Shown here: positions 17,166-24,774 of the stretch, in pieces | How the letters are laid out: each line of letters begins with the position of its first letter | How positions within the stretch are numbered: the first letter of the stretch is position 1 | The notes under the pieces: generated by a model | The model's input: only the letters and a program-made list of their open reading frames with translations | Database searches by the model: none | Told to the model about the DNA's origin: nothing | Position numbers and translations under genes: made by a program | From: Oscillatoriales cyanobacterium PMM_0008 | GTDB taxonomy: Bacteria > Cyanobacteriota > Cyanobacteriia > Cyanobacteriales > Aerosakkonemataceae | DNA: 35,147 nucleotides | Reading direction: 5' to 3' | Assembly: GCA_949128025.1 (NCBI GenBank) | Contig: CASBRD010000205.1 | Location: 1-35,147, forward strand

Positions 17166-18210
17166 CAGGTCTTTCCCCAACGCGCATCAGCACCTCGTCC
17201 CCGACATTGCAGACGCCCAGCATCTCTCTCTCGGCGCAAGATACGGCGAATCAAGTCAATTCCCACCGTTGGACACCGTTCCTGCAATTCTCGAATCGAG
17301 AATTCTGAAGGCAAATTATTAATTGCATCCAAAACGATCGCAGTTTTACTTCCTTTCGCTGACGTAACATACCCCACTCGCTGCTCAAATTCTCGATACG
17401 CCGACAGCAGCATCACTCCTAAAAAATACTCCCACCAAGGCAATAAGTTATGCTGACTTTCATGCCAACCTTGAGAAGACTGATAAAGTGTATCGTAATA
17501 GCTTTCTTTTGTTGTTTCGATAATCCGTTCTAAACTAATAAATCGCCCCACCTCATAATCTGCTTTATATAACAGCAACAGCGTTAATAACCTCACCATC
17601 CGTCCGTTACCATCTAAAAACGGGTGAATGCACAAGAAATCCAAGATATAAGTCGGAATAAGCAACAAAGGTTCTATTTCGCCAGATTTCCAAAGGCGAT
17701 CGAATCTTTCTTGCAAGCGTTCCATCGCCATTGGAGTAGCATAAGCTGGAGTTGGTCGAAATCTCACTACTTTAGTTCCATCGGGATAAGTAGCACTAAT
17801 TTCATTATCTACCGTTTTCCATCGCCCGCCTTTATTGACAGCAAATTGATAAAGATCGCGGTGCAATTGTAATATTACCCGGTGGTAAAAGGAATATGAG
17901 CATAGTTGTTATGAATCGTTTTCAGCACATCACGATATCCGGCGATTTCTTGTTCCGATCGATCTTGCGGGGTCGTTTTTTCTGCTACCAATTTCTTAAT
18001 CCGATCCAATGGTACCGTAATCCCTTCAATGCGATTAGAAGATTCCGTACTCTGGATAACCGCAGCTTGACGCAAAGTTTCTAAAACTTGGGGTGCTTGT
18101 TGTTTAAATAACTCTTGCTTGCCCTTATACTCTCCAATTAGGCGAATCGTTTGGAGAAGTCTTTGATTAAGCGGTTGTCGTTCAATAAAACTATCTTCAA
18201 ATGACTTCAT
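17165..18210 (-). pseudogene. Fic-family AMP-transferase gene broken by a one-base frameshift
   Basis: Two adjacent frames together make one Fic protein of about 345 residues. The first (18210-17875, 111 residues) has the N-terminal inhibitory-helix motif SSNRIEG and ends HIPFTTG-stop. The second (17165-17866) resumes with LHRDLYQFA, then carries the intact Fic motif HPFLDGNGR and a C-terminal winged-helix-like region. Adding one G to the minus-strand GGG (plus-strand CCC at 17878-17880) restores TTGVILQLHRDLY, which is the normal Fic sequence. The break is thus a single deletion in a short homopolymer. Fic enzymes transfer AMP onto proteins. All other motifs are preserved, so the damage is recent, phase-variable or a sequencing error. 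Confidence 0.9.
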
Positions 18211-18289
18211 CTTTCATTTACCTCGCTTTTTATATTATACTTAACTCAAGTAGCTAGTTACTTGCATCGTAATGGTTTGTAATCGCTAA

Positions 18290-18361
18290 TAGGTACGTTT
18301 TTGCGCTTTAGCGCTCTTATCCCAGTTGTAATAAGAGCGCTAAAGCGCAACAACGTACCTA
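18290..18361. repeat. Long palindromic dispersed repeat, copy B
   Basis: Two 31-base arms (18290-18320 and 18331-18361) are reverse complements with one mismatch, around a 10-base loop. The ends read TAGGTACGTT and ACGTACCTA, and the arms contain TTGCGCTTTAGCGC. It is related to the element at 880-954. No ORF is inside, so it may be a non-autonomous mobile hairpin element. It sits between fic and a small membrane protein gene. Confidence 0.92.
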
Positions 18362-18391
18362 CTACTTAATCAAATAACATCCAAGATATCT

Positions 18392-18655
18392 ATGACAGAA
18401 GACACTGAGTTTGAACTAAAGAACCGCGAAAAGGATAAAGAACTAAAACGAAAGCAAAAGCGAATATCCTTCTGGGTGAAAGATATTTCTGTATTTATAG
18501 TTGCTCTCGTCATTATTTTGCTAATTGACTTTTACGCATTCACAATTATGCAAAAGGGTAGCGCTTCTGAGGGAGAAATGAGATTTGCGATCGCAGCTCT
18601 TTCTTCTACAGTTATCGGTCTTCTTAGCTACATGGTTGGGAGAGCTAGCAAATAG
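18392..18655 (+). CDS. Small two-segment membrane protein, hypothetical
   Basis: The 87-residue protein has a highly charged N-terminal 25 residues (lysine- and glutamate-rich), then a hydrophobic segment around residues 30-50 (ISVFIVALVIILLIDFYAF) and a second around 64-83. This looks like a helical hairpin with a cytosolic basic tail. I do not recognise it. No clear Shine-Dalgarno sequence precedes the ATG. It stands alone, flanked by a palindromic repeat upstream and repeat-rich, gene-free DNA downstream. A role in the neighbouring toxin-like cluster is possible, but nothing shows it. Confidence 0.6.
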   Translation: MTEDTEFELKNREKDKELKRKQKRISFWVKDISVFIVALVIILLIDFYAFTIMQKGSASEGEMRFAIAALSSTVIGLLSYMVGRASK

Positions 18656-18700
18656 GGATAACCAGCATATTGTAGTTTAACATGGAACGGGTTGCCGGAG

Positions 18701-18768
18701 TGCGATCGCAGTTTTGGTTCCCTTCGCTGACGTAACATAACCCACTCGCTGCTCCAATTCCCGATCGT
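18701..18768 (-). pseudogene. Remnant of a second fic gene
   Basis: Read on the minus strand, this stretch encodes RELEQRVGYVTSAKGTKTAIA. It matches REFEQRVGYVTSAKGSKTAIV of the fic pseudogene (around 17336-17396) in about 18 of 21 residues and in most bases. Nothing else of a fic gene surrounds it. It is therefore debris of a paralogue or of a partial duplication, about 1.4 kb from the longer copy. Confidence 0.85.
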
Positions 18769-19027
18769 CGCTAGTTAATTCAATTTACCTCATCCCCACG
18801 CTCTGACAGCCTGGGGATAAGCATTTCATGATTAATGACTTTAGCAGCCAACTGCGATCGCTTAACGTTCATCCTTGCCGTACAATGGTGGATGCGTCGC
18901 CACCCAGCTACAATATGGTCAACCAGGCTTGCATTAGTACATTTGTTCTGAAAAGTTAAGCTCTAATCAGAAGTTAAAGCACAAACGCGGTTACTCCCTT
19001 CCCGATGGAAGACTATGTATAGTGAGA

Positions 19028-19092
19028 GGGCGAAGCATTGCGGGATTAATCTTAACTCAAAACCAAAACGTCAATTCCGCAATGCTTCGCCC
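19028..19092. repeat. Inverted repeat with 16-bp perfect arms
   Basis: GGGCGAAGCATTGCGG (19028-19043) is the exact reverse complement of 19077-19092, with a 33-base loop. The arms extend further inward with a mismatch. It looks like a cyanobacterial dispersed palindrome and lies upstream of the tandem membrane-protein genes. Confidence 0.88.
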
Positions 19093-19223
19093 CTACATAA
19101 TCTTGTGGCGGGAACGGAATAAGTGATTTACCATTGATCTGTATCGCTAACTTAGGCGCAGGTTTCAAAGGTTGCTTCCACCAAGCGCCAGCTTTCCACA
19201 TCCAACTTAAAGAATACACCGCC

Positions 19224-19874
19224 GTGCGACCAGATTTACAAGGTTTAGAGATTACGAAGGGGGAACTGAAACACTTGAGTGGTGTGAGTATTGATGCTGT
19301 CGTTAGACCTCCCACACCGCGAAAGTTTTTATCAGAAGTTTTTAACACCCTTTTGCTAATCGGACTAATTTCTGTCAGTAATTTTCTCTTGATTTTAGCT
19401 TTCCCGGATCATCGTCTGGCTTTAATTGCAGCCCATGCAGTTGTCGCCGCCGTATTAATCATTCAGGATGCCATCAAAATATTCTTTAGCTTAAATCACC
19501 GTCATTTTATCAATCTTATCGATGACGTTCACCGCTTTAATATCACAATTAAAGGTATAGATATTAACGATCAAATAGAAGCAGCAGGCAATCCCAGAGT
19601 TGGTTTAAAAGACAGAGAGCGAGTAATTCAAGCCCTGAAACTGACCCGCGAAGATATCATCCGCGCACTGAAGACCGAAAAAGTTCTCAGGGAAAACGAG
19701 CGGTTTATCAAAGTAAATCCAGACTTATTTGCCAATAACTTGACAGCTTTAGCAGCATTGCAAGTAAACGAACAGGCAAGTGAGTACGGACGCATTTTAA
19801 ACGAAGCATTTCAGATCGGTTTGAGCATCCAAGATGAGATGAAACAATTGAAAAGTCGGCATTTAAATGAGTAA
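19224..19874 (+). CDS. Conserved hypothetical membrane protein, tandem paralogue 1
   Basis: From the GTG at 19224 the product (about 216 residues) starts (V)RPDLQGLEITKGELKHLSGV, which aligns directly with the start of the following gene (GTG-RSDIQGLEITKGELRHLSGV). That alignment is why I reject the longer frame from 19134. Two hydrophobic segments follow (LLLIGLISVSNFLLILAF and LIAAHAVVAAVLIIQDA), then a charged cytosolic-type region with LIDDVHRFN, LTREDIIRAL and LRENERFI. The family is unknown to me. The C-terminal half is helical and may form a coiled coil. The two genes are 16 bases apart and probably co-transcribed. Confidence 0.75.
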   Translation: MRPDLQGLEITKGELKHLSGVSIDAVVRPPTPRKFLSEVFNTLLLIGLISVSNFLLILAFPDHRLALIAAHAVVAAVLIIQDAIKIFFSLNHRHFINLIDDVHRFNITIKGIDINDQIEAAGNPRVGLKDRERVIQALKLTREDIIRALKTEKVLRENERFIKVNPDLFANNLTALAALQVNEQASEYGRILNEAFQIGLSIQDEMKQLKSRHLNE

Positions 19875-19890
19875 AAGGGATTGACATTCT

Positions 19891-20562
19891 GTGCGATCGG
19901 ATATACAAGGATTAGAGATTACTAAGGGAGAATTGAGACACTTAAGCGGTGTCGATCCAGATGATGTGTTCAGAGCCTCTATGCTGCGAGAGTCGAGCAA
20001 GCAATTGACTTTTTTATTTAACGAACTATTGATTGCTCTTGCTCTCACTCCCATCATCGTCGGGGCTCTTTATACCTTTATAATTAGACCGATACGCGGG
20101 GCATCGATCAATTGGGCTATTTTATTACTAATAATAGTGCCAATTTCGGTAATCGCTGGCAGATGGTTCTGGCTGAGAAGCAATAGTCCGAAATTACTTG
20201 TCAATTTGCTGGATGATGTAGATAGGTATCATGCTGTACTCCAAGCTATAGATATTAGCGATCGCTTAGAAACAGCCGGTTCCTCTGGCGGAGTTTTAAC
20301 CGATCGGACCCAAGTAATTGCAGCACTTCAGCTAACGCGAGAAGATTTAATTCGCGCTTTGATGAGCGAGAGGATTTTGCGAGAAAATAAAAACTTGATT
20401 GCTGCGAATCCAGAACTGTTCACCAATAACTTGAGAGCTTTAGAAGCGATGCAAGTCAACACTCAAGCTGGTGAATACGGACGACTTCTGAATGAAGCAT
20501 TGCAGATTGGCCTCAGCGTACAAGAAGAGATGCGAAAATTGCAACATCAGCGATCGCGTTAA
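19891..20562 (+). CDS. Conserved hypothetical membrane protein, tandem paralogue 2
   Basis: This 223-residue protein starts at a GTG and parallels the preceding gene end to end: EITKGELRHLSGV, two hydrophobic segments (LLIALALTPIIVGALYTFII and WAILLLIIVPISVIAGRWFW), LLDDVDRYHAVLQAIDISDRLE, LTREDLIRAL and GEYGRLLNEALQIGLSVQEEM. The membrane segments diverge most while the soluble helical part is conserved, suggesting selection on the cytosolic domain. The stop is directly followed by the sugar-kinase start with a 2-base gap, so all three genes may form one operon. The function is unknown. Confidence 0.8.
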   Translation: MRSDIQGLEITKGELRHLSGVDPDDVFRASMLRESSKQLTFLFNELLIALALTPIIVGALYTFIIRPIRGASINWAILLLIIVPISVIAGRWFWLRSNSPKLLVNLLDDVDRYHAVLQAIDISDRLETAGSSGGVLTDRTQVIAALQLTREDLIRALMSERILRENKNLIAANPELFTNNLRALEAMQVNTQAGEYGRLLNEALQIGLSVQEEMRKLQHQRSR

Positions 20563-20564
20563 AA

Positions 20565-22019
20565 ATGGCAACCAAACCCAAAATTATTGTTCTAGATGAT
20601 GACCCCACTGGTTCTCAAACCGTCCACAGCTGCCTGCTGCTGACCCGTTGGGATGTCGAGACATTGCGACTGGGGTTGAATGACGAGTCGCCCATTTTCT
20701 TTGTGCTGACGAATACCAGGGCGCTTACGCCAGAGGAAGCAGCCGATCGCACTCGCGAAGTCTGCCACAACCTCAAACTAGCACTAGAAGCGGACACCCC
20801 TCCCCGCAACGGAGAGGGGAGTCAGACTCCCCTCTCTAACCCCCCCCCGTTGACGGGGGGGCAGGGGGGGGTTCTAATTGTCAGTCGTTCCGACTCAACG
20901 CTGCGGGGACATTACCCAGTCGAAACCGATGTCATTGCCGAAGAACTCGGCCCCTTTGACGCCCATTTCCTAGTTCCAGCCTTCTTCGAGGGAGGGCGAT
21001 TCACCCGCGAGTCCGTGCATTACCTCATCGTCAACGGTGTACCAACTCCAGTACACGAAACCGAGTTTGCCCGCGATTCCGTCTTTGGCTACCACCACAG
21101 CTACTTACCCAAGTATGTAGAGGAAAAAACCAAAGGGCGCATTCCATCTGAAACAGTGGAGCAATTTTTGCTGGCAGATATTCGCGCCGGAAGTCTGGAA
21201 AGACTGATGAACCTCACGGGTAATCAATGTTGCGTTGTCGATGGAGAAACCCAAGCTGACTTAAACCGCTTTGCAGCAGATATCCTCACCGCCGCAAGTC
21301 TTGGCAAACGCTTCCTGTTTCGCAGCGCTGCCAGCATCTTAACCGCTTTGGCTGCCCTACCCCCGCAACCGATCGGCCCTGAAGATATGGCGCAGTACGT
21401 GCGGGGAGGCAAACCCGGTGCCGTAATTGTGGGTTCCCATGTTAAAAAGACTACCGAGCAACTGGAAAGTCTTTTACAAGAGGCGGGAATAGTTGCGATC
21501 GAAATTGATGTTACTCGCCTACTGGATGAATCCGTAGGGGCGGGTTTAGCAGATCCCCCTGATCGAGGACAGACAACCATTCAGCAAAACCCGCCCCTAC
21601 GTGCCGCTTTGTTGGCAGAAACGCTCAAAACTGTACGTGATGCTCATGCTGGCGGTAAGACACCAGTAGTTTATACCAGCCGTCGGGAACTCACTTTTAA
21701 AGATACCGAAACACGGTTGCAATTTGGTGTGACTGTTTCAGCTTTGTTGATGGATATCGTGCGCGGATTGCCCGACGATATTGGATTTCTGATTAGTAAA
21801 GGAGGGATTACCTCAAACGATGTATTGAGTACAGGTTTAGCCTTGACTTCGGCGCGACTGCTGGGGCAGATTTTGCCTGGTTGTTCGATCGTGCGAACTC
21901 CAACGGATCATCCGCAATTTCCTAATTTGCCAGTGGTGCTGTTTCCAGGAAATGTTGGCGATGCAGATGCTTTGGCAACGACTTATCGACGGTTGTGCAA
22001 AAGTACAGCGATAAGGTGA
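20565..22019 (+). CDS. Four-carbon acid sugar kinase family protein (OtnK/DUF1537)
   Basis: The 484-residue protein has the N-terminal KIIVLDDDPTGSQTV motif, VSRSDSTLRGHYP, VPAFFEGGRFT and the C-terminal nucleotide-binding-domain segments LISKGGITSNDV and GLALTSARLLGQILPG of the four-carbon acid sugar kinase family. Family members phosphorylate acids such as D-threonate, D-erythronate or D-ribonate. The substrate here is unknown and the usual OtnC/PdxA-like partner genes are not adjacent. Two segments are foreign to the family and are translated dispersed repeats: residues about 78-103 (TPPRNGEGSQTPLSNPPP...) and 323-346 (VGAGLADPPDRG...). Both keep the frame. Whether the enzyme stays active is open. 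Confidence 0.88.
   Translation: MATKPKIIVLDDDPTGSQTVHSCLLLTRWDVETLRLGLNDESPIFFVLTNTRALTPEEAADRTREVCHNLKLALEADTPPRNGEGSQTPLSNPPPLTGGQGGVLIVSRSDSTLRGHYPVETDVIAEELGPFDAHFLVPAFFEGGRFTRESVHYLIVNGVPTPVHETEFARDSVFGYHHSYLPKYVEEKTKGRIPSETVEQFLLADIRAGSLERLMNLTGNQCCVVDGETQADLNRFAADILTAASLGKRFLFRSAASILTALAALPPQPIGPEDMAQYVRGGKPGAVIVGSHVKKTTEQLESLLQEAGIVAIEIDVTRLLDESVGAGLADPPDRGQTTIQQNPPLRAALLAETLKTVRDAHAGGKTPVVYTSRRELTFKDTETRLQFGVTVSALLMDIVRGLPDDIGFLISKGGITSNDVLSTGLALTSARLLGQILPGCSIVRTPTDHPQFPNLPVVLFPGNVGDADALATTYRRLCKSTAIR
20797..20872. repeat. Dispersed G/C-run repeat inside the sugar-kinase gene
   Basis: AGAGGGGAGTC (20813-20823) and GACTCCCCTCT (20825-20835) are a perfect 11-bp inverted repeat. They are followed by a run of nine C, then CGTTGA-type sequence and runs of seven and eight G. 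The block is typical intergenic repeat DNA yet is translated in frame within the kinase, just before VSRSDSTLRG. Confidence 0.85.
21533..21601. repeat. GTAGGGGCGGGTTT-type inverted repeat inside the sugar-kinase gene
   Basis: CGTAGGGGCGGGTTT (21533-21547) is the exact reverse complement of 21587-21601. This arm sequence is familiar from intergenic repeats of filamentous cyanobacteria. Its 69 bases (23 codons) are in frame and encode a proline- and glycine-rich insert in the kinase. Confidence 0.88.
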
Positions 22020-22043
22020 AAAACATTTAGAAAGTGTTTGAGT

Positions 22044-22069
22044 GTAGGGTGCATTACAACGCACCCTAC
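22044..22069. repeat. GTAGGGTGC hairpin after the sugar kinase
   Basis: GTAGGGTGC (22044-22052) pairs with GCACCCTAC (22061-22069) across an 8-base loop. It lies 24 bases after the kinase stop. No T-run follows, so I read it as a dispersed GTAGGGTGC-type palindrome rather than a terminator. The rest of 22070-22274 shows no gene. The DUF262 promoter must be there. Confidence 0.8.
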
Positions 22070-22274
22070 GAGCGAGAGGGGAATAATGATGCTAGAATAG
22101 ATCGATATGAGCGATCGCACTCTATGTTCATGCTGGCGACACGCTCAAGCATTCGACCTCATCTACCTTGCTCTTGTCAGGTCAGTAGCTCCCTTCCCTA
22201 TATTTCTGTTCTGAGCTTAAGCCTGGAAACGCTAGAATCATTCACAACAGCCACGCTGAGAGAGGATGTAAACA

Positions 22275-23450
22275 ATGTCACTTGCACCAGTTGAAGAAAA
22301 AATGTGGGAGAAATCTCCCTCAAAAACTCGGATTAAAAAATCTGAGGATGAGATTAACAAGAAGTACGAATCACAAGAGAAGAGAATACTTACCGAAATC
22401 AACCGTGAAAAGCTTCCGAGTTTTGTCGAAGCGTTATCAAAAAATCCTAAGTACATGAATTTGCGCCCATTTTATCAGAGAAGGGCGCGTTGGGATAACA
22501 AGATGAAGTCACTACTGATCGAGTCGTTTCTAATTAACATTCCCGTTCCGTCTATTATTCTTTATGAGATTGATTATAACTCTTATGAAGTAATGGATGG
22601 TCAACAGAGAATCAGCGCTATTCAGGATTTTTATACAAATGAATTCGCGCTGACTGGACTTGAAATTTGGCCAGAACTAAATCAACTTAAATACGAGCAA
22701 CTTTCTGTGAAAATTCGGGCAGGTCTTGATCGTCGTTCTATATCATCTATAGTAATTCTTAGAGAATCAACCTCCGATCCGGAAGAAGCTTTATTTCTAA
22801 AACAGAAGACCTTCGAGCGTCTTAATACTGGTGGAGTGGATTTAAGTCCGCAAGAAGTCAGAAACTGCTTGTATTATGGAAAATTTGATTCCCTATTAAT
22901 AGAATTATCACGTCATCCCATATTTGCTAAAGCTTGGGGAATTCCTATCGACGATAACAGTCCAGAATTATCAATAAATACTCTTTATAAAAAGATGGAA
23001 GATGCAGAGTTAGTTCTCCGTTTTTTTGCTTTGCGAAATGTAGAGCATTTCCGTAATGGTATGGAGGGTTTTCTTGATCTTTACATGATGAAAAGCTTGG
23101 AATTTTATGAGCCAGACATTGAATTTTTCAAAGATATTTTTTTACAAACAATCAATCTGGCTCACCAAATTTATGAAAAAAATTTGTTCAAACCTTTTTC
23201 ACCCAAGTCTGGAACTTGGCAGAAAAAGTCTTATAAAGCTTACTATGATGCTGTTATGGTTGGGTTTAGCAGACATTTGCATGAAGCAGAAATATTGATT
23301 GCTCGTAAATCAAGAGTAATTGAAGAGACAAAGAAGCTCTTTGATAAGCAAGAATCGCGTCTTTTAACAGGTGAGGGTAGAACTAAGGCTGATATCCAGG
23401 CTCGAATTAGGATATTTGACGAAATGCTCTCGCAAGTTATTGGGGAGTAA
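22275..23450 (+). CDS. DUF262 (GmrS-like, ParB/Srx fold) protein
   Basis: The 391-residue protein has the DUF262 core: NLRPFYQRRARWDNKMKSLLIESFL, then NIPVPSIILYE, and SYEVMDGQQRISAIQDFY. The DGQQR block is the nucleotide-binding and catalytic hallmark of the family. RLNTGGVDLSPQEVRNCLY follows, also typical. DUF262 is the GmrS part of the type IV GmrSD restriction enzymes. Here the DUF1524 (GmrD, HNH nuclease) half is missing, and the next gene encodes a HEPN protein instead. A GAGAGGA-type ribosome site lies 9 bases before the ATG. The gene is AT-rich with no GCGATCGC. It probably senses nucleotides or modified DNA for its partner. Confidence 0.88.
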   Translation: MSLAPVEEKMWEKSPSKTRIKKSEDEINKKYESQEKRILTEINREKLPSFVEALSKNPKYMNLRPFYQRRARWDNKMKSLLIESFLINIPVPSIILYEIDYNSYEVMDGQQRISAIQDFYTNEFALTGLEIWPELNQLKYEQLSVKIRAGLDRRSISSIVILRESTSDPEEALFLKQKTFERLNTGGVDLSPQEVRNCLYYGKFDSLLIELSRHPIFAKAWGIPIDDNSPELSINTLYKKMEDAELVLRFFALRNVEHFRNGMEGFLDLYMMKSLEFYEPDIEFFKDIFLQTINLAHQIYEKNLFKPFSPKSGTWQKKSYKAYYDAVMVGFSRHLHEAEILIARKSRVIEETKKLFDKQESRLLTGEGRTKADIQARIRIFDEMLSQVIGE

Positions 23451-23456
23451 CTTGCA

Positions 23457-24530
23457 ATGTTTGATGAGCTTCTCAAGATAGTAAGTATCAATATTTCCAC
23501 TATACGCAAAATTATCCAGACTAACGATAGGCTGAGAGGAATTGTATTTGGAGATGAGACTGTAATACAACAGGAATTAGATGAAAATACGCAACTTACT
23601 AAACTAATAGAAGATATTCCTAGTAACCGGGAGTGGCGAGTTTACGATCACTGTGCTGTAGTTACAAGGTTGTATGCTATTTATGAGCGATTTGTTGAGG
23701 ATTTAATTGCAGAATGGCTTGAACTTTTACCCGGTATTGTTACAAAATATTCAGATTTGGAAGAAAGAATTAAAGATACACACCAGATAGGTGTGGGAAG
23801 ATTATTACTAGACCTTAAGAAAAAGAGATTTAAAGACCTGTCTCTTAATGAGGTGATTCAAGGTTTATTTAATGGAGTAACTGGTAAGAAAAAATACAAA
23901 TTAATCCCTGATACTTTTTTATTACACGAACAAAATTTACGCAGAGAAGTCCTAGAAAAATTATTTGCTGATGCTGGGATCTCGAACGCATGGGGTTGGG
24001 TGGATAAGCATAGAAAGGTTAAGCAATTTATAGAGGAGGTTCGAGGGAGTCAAAATACTGCGGAAGGAGAGCTAAATGAATTAATTACCTATCGAAATGA
24101 TGCAGCACACGGATCTATTGTAGATGATATTCTCGGTACTGAAAAACTGCTAGAATTGGGTGACTTTGTAGAGGCTTTGTGCCAAGCTCTAGCGGAGTTA
24201 GTAACTTTTCAAGTTATTTCACGGCAAACTGCAATAGGTAAAGCTGAGGAAATAGGTCAAATTACAGAGTGGTTTAAGAAGCATAAAGCAGGAGTAGGGA
24301 AAGTTAAGGAAATCACTTTGTCTGTGGGAAGAAAACTTTTTCTGGTTAACGAGGCATCCTCATACTGTCGGTTCGCTACGATTGAGAGTATTATGATTAA
24401 TGATATTTCTAAGAAACGGGTTGTAATTACCAGCGAACAGGAGGTGGGGTTAAAGTTTTTTGATATTGATGCGAAAAAAGGGTTGAGACTTTATATACAA
24501 AAAAAGGGTTATACACGAAAAAAGGGTTAA
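23457..24530 (+). CDS. HEPN-domain protein (MAE_28990/MAE_18760-like), candidate RNase toxin
   Basis: The 357-residue protein has a helical region with DHCAVVTRLYAIYERFVEDLI near residues 63-83. Further on, LITYRNDAAHGS carries the HEPN R-x4-H motif at Arg213-His218, the usual RNase active-site signature. The N-terminal pattern and length fit the MAE_28990/MAE_18760 group of cyanobacterial HEPN proteins. The start is 6 bases after the DUF262 stop, with GGGGAG overlapping that stop, so the two are coupled. Paired with DUF262, it may be an abortive-infection or toxin-like effector regulated by its partner. Its last 20 residues derive from an A-rich repetitive stretch ending in RKKG. RNase activity is inferred from the motif. 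Confidence 0.82.
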   Translation: MFDELLKIVSINISTIRKIIQTNDRLRGIVFGDETVIQQELDENTQLTKLIEDIPSNREWRVYDHCAVVTRLYAIYERFVEDLIAEWLELLPGIVTKYSDLEERIKDTHQIGVGRLLLDLKKKRFKDLSLNEVIQGLFNGVTGKKKYKLIPDTFLLHEQNLRREVLEKLFADAGISNAWGWVDKHRKVKQFIEEVRGSQNTAEGELNELITYRNDAAHGSIVDDILGTEKLLELGDFVEALCQALAELVTFQVISRQTAIGKAEEIGQITEWFKKHKAGVGKVKEITLSVGRKLFLVNEASSYCRFATIESIMINDISKKRVVITSEQEVGLKFFDIDAKKGLRLYIQKKGYTRKKG

Positions 24531-24542
24531 GCCTTTATGTAA

Positions 24543-24575
24543 CTGAATAAAAAAGCGATCGCTCTTTTTATTCAG
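24543..24575 (+). terminator. Hairpin terminator after the HEPN gene
   Basis: CTGAATAAAAAAGCGATC and GATCGCTCTTTTTATTCAG form a near-perfect stem centred on GCGATCGC, with an A-run on one side and CTTTTTATT on the other. It lies 13 bases after the HEPN stop. The shape suits a bidirectional factor-independent terminator. Confidence 0.75.
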
Positions 24576-24774
24576 GATTGCACCGAAGTCAGCTTGCAAG
24601 AAGAGGTGGATGAAGGTTTACGGGCAGTTCTGTACCTCTGACGATCGCGCGATTTTTGACAGCAATAGAATAAGATAGTGGCGATCGCCAAAACTGGGTT
24701 TCACACCGATCGCATATTCCCCCGCCCGATCGGGTTAAAATTGATAGCTAATCTGCCTCTAGCGCCACAACTGC

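Larger units (their letters stand above)
18656..19223. other. Gene-poor stretch with gene debris and repeats
   Basis: These 568 bases hold no convincing gene. A fragment of a second fic gene lies at about 18701-18768. A perfect 16-bp inverted repeat has arms at 19028-19043 and 19077-19092. On the minus strand, 19052-19240 translates to a plausible-looking tail (PLKPAPKLAIQINGKSLIPF) without recognisable start or domain, possibly another gene remnant. The ATG at 19134 used by the longest frame of the next gene lies here, but I prefer the GTG at 19224. Confidence 0.6.

Noticed and set aside
17865-17885. Programmed ribosomal frameshift in fic
   Set aside because: No slippery heptamer or downstream structure was seen, and Fic proteins are not known to use frameshifting. 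A one-base deletion is simpler.
19134-19223. 30 extra N-terminal codons of the first tandem membrane protein
   Set aside because: The paralogue aligns from the GTG at 19224, and the upstream codons show no similarity and no ribosome site.
19052-19348. 98-codon minus-strand ORF
   Set aside because: It overlaps a palindromic repeat and the start of a better-supported gene. It may be a gene remnant, but no domain is recognisable.
22034-22294. 86-codon ORF upstream of the DUF262 gene
   Set aside because: It starts in a dispersed hairpin, overlaps the DUF262 start and has no recognisable pattern.
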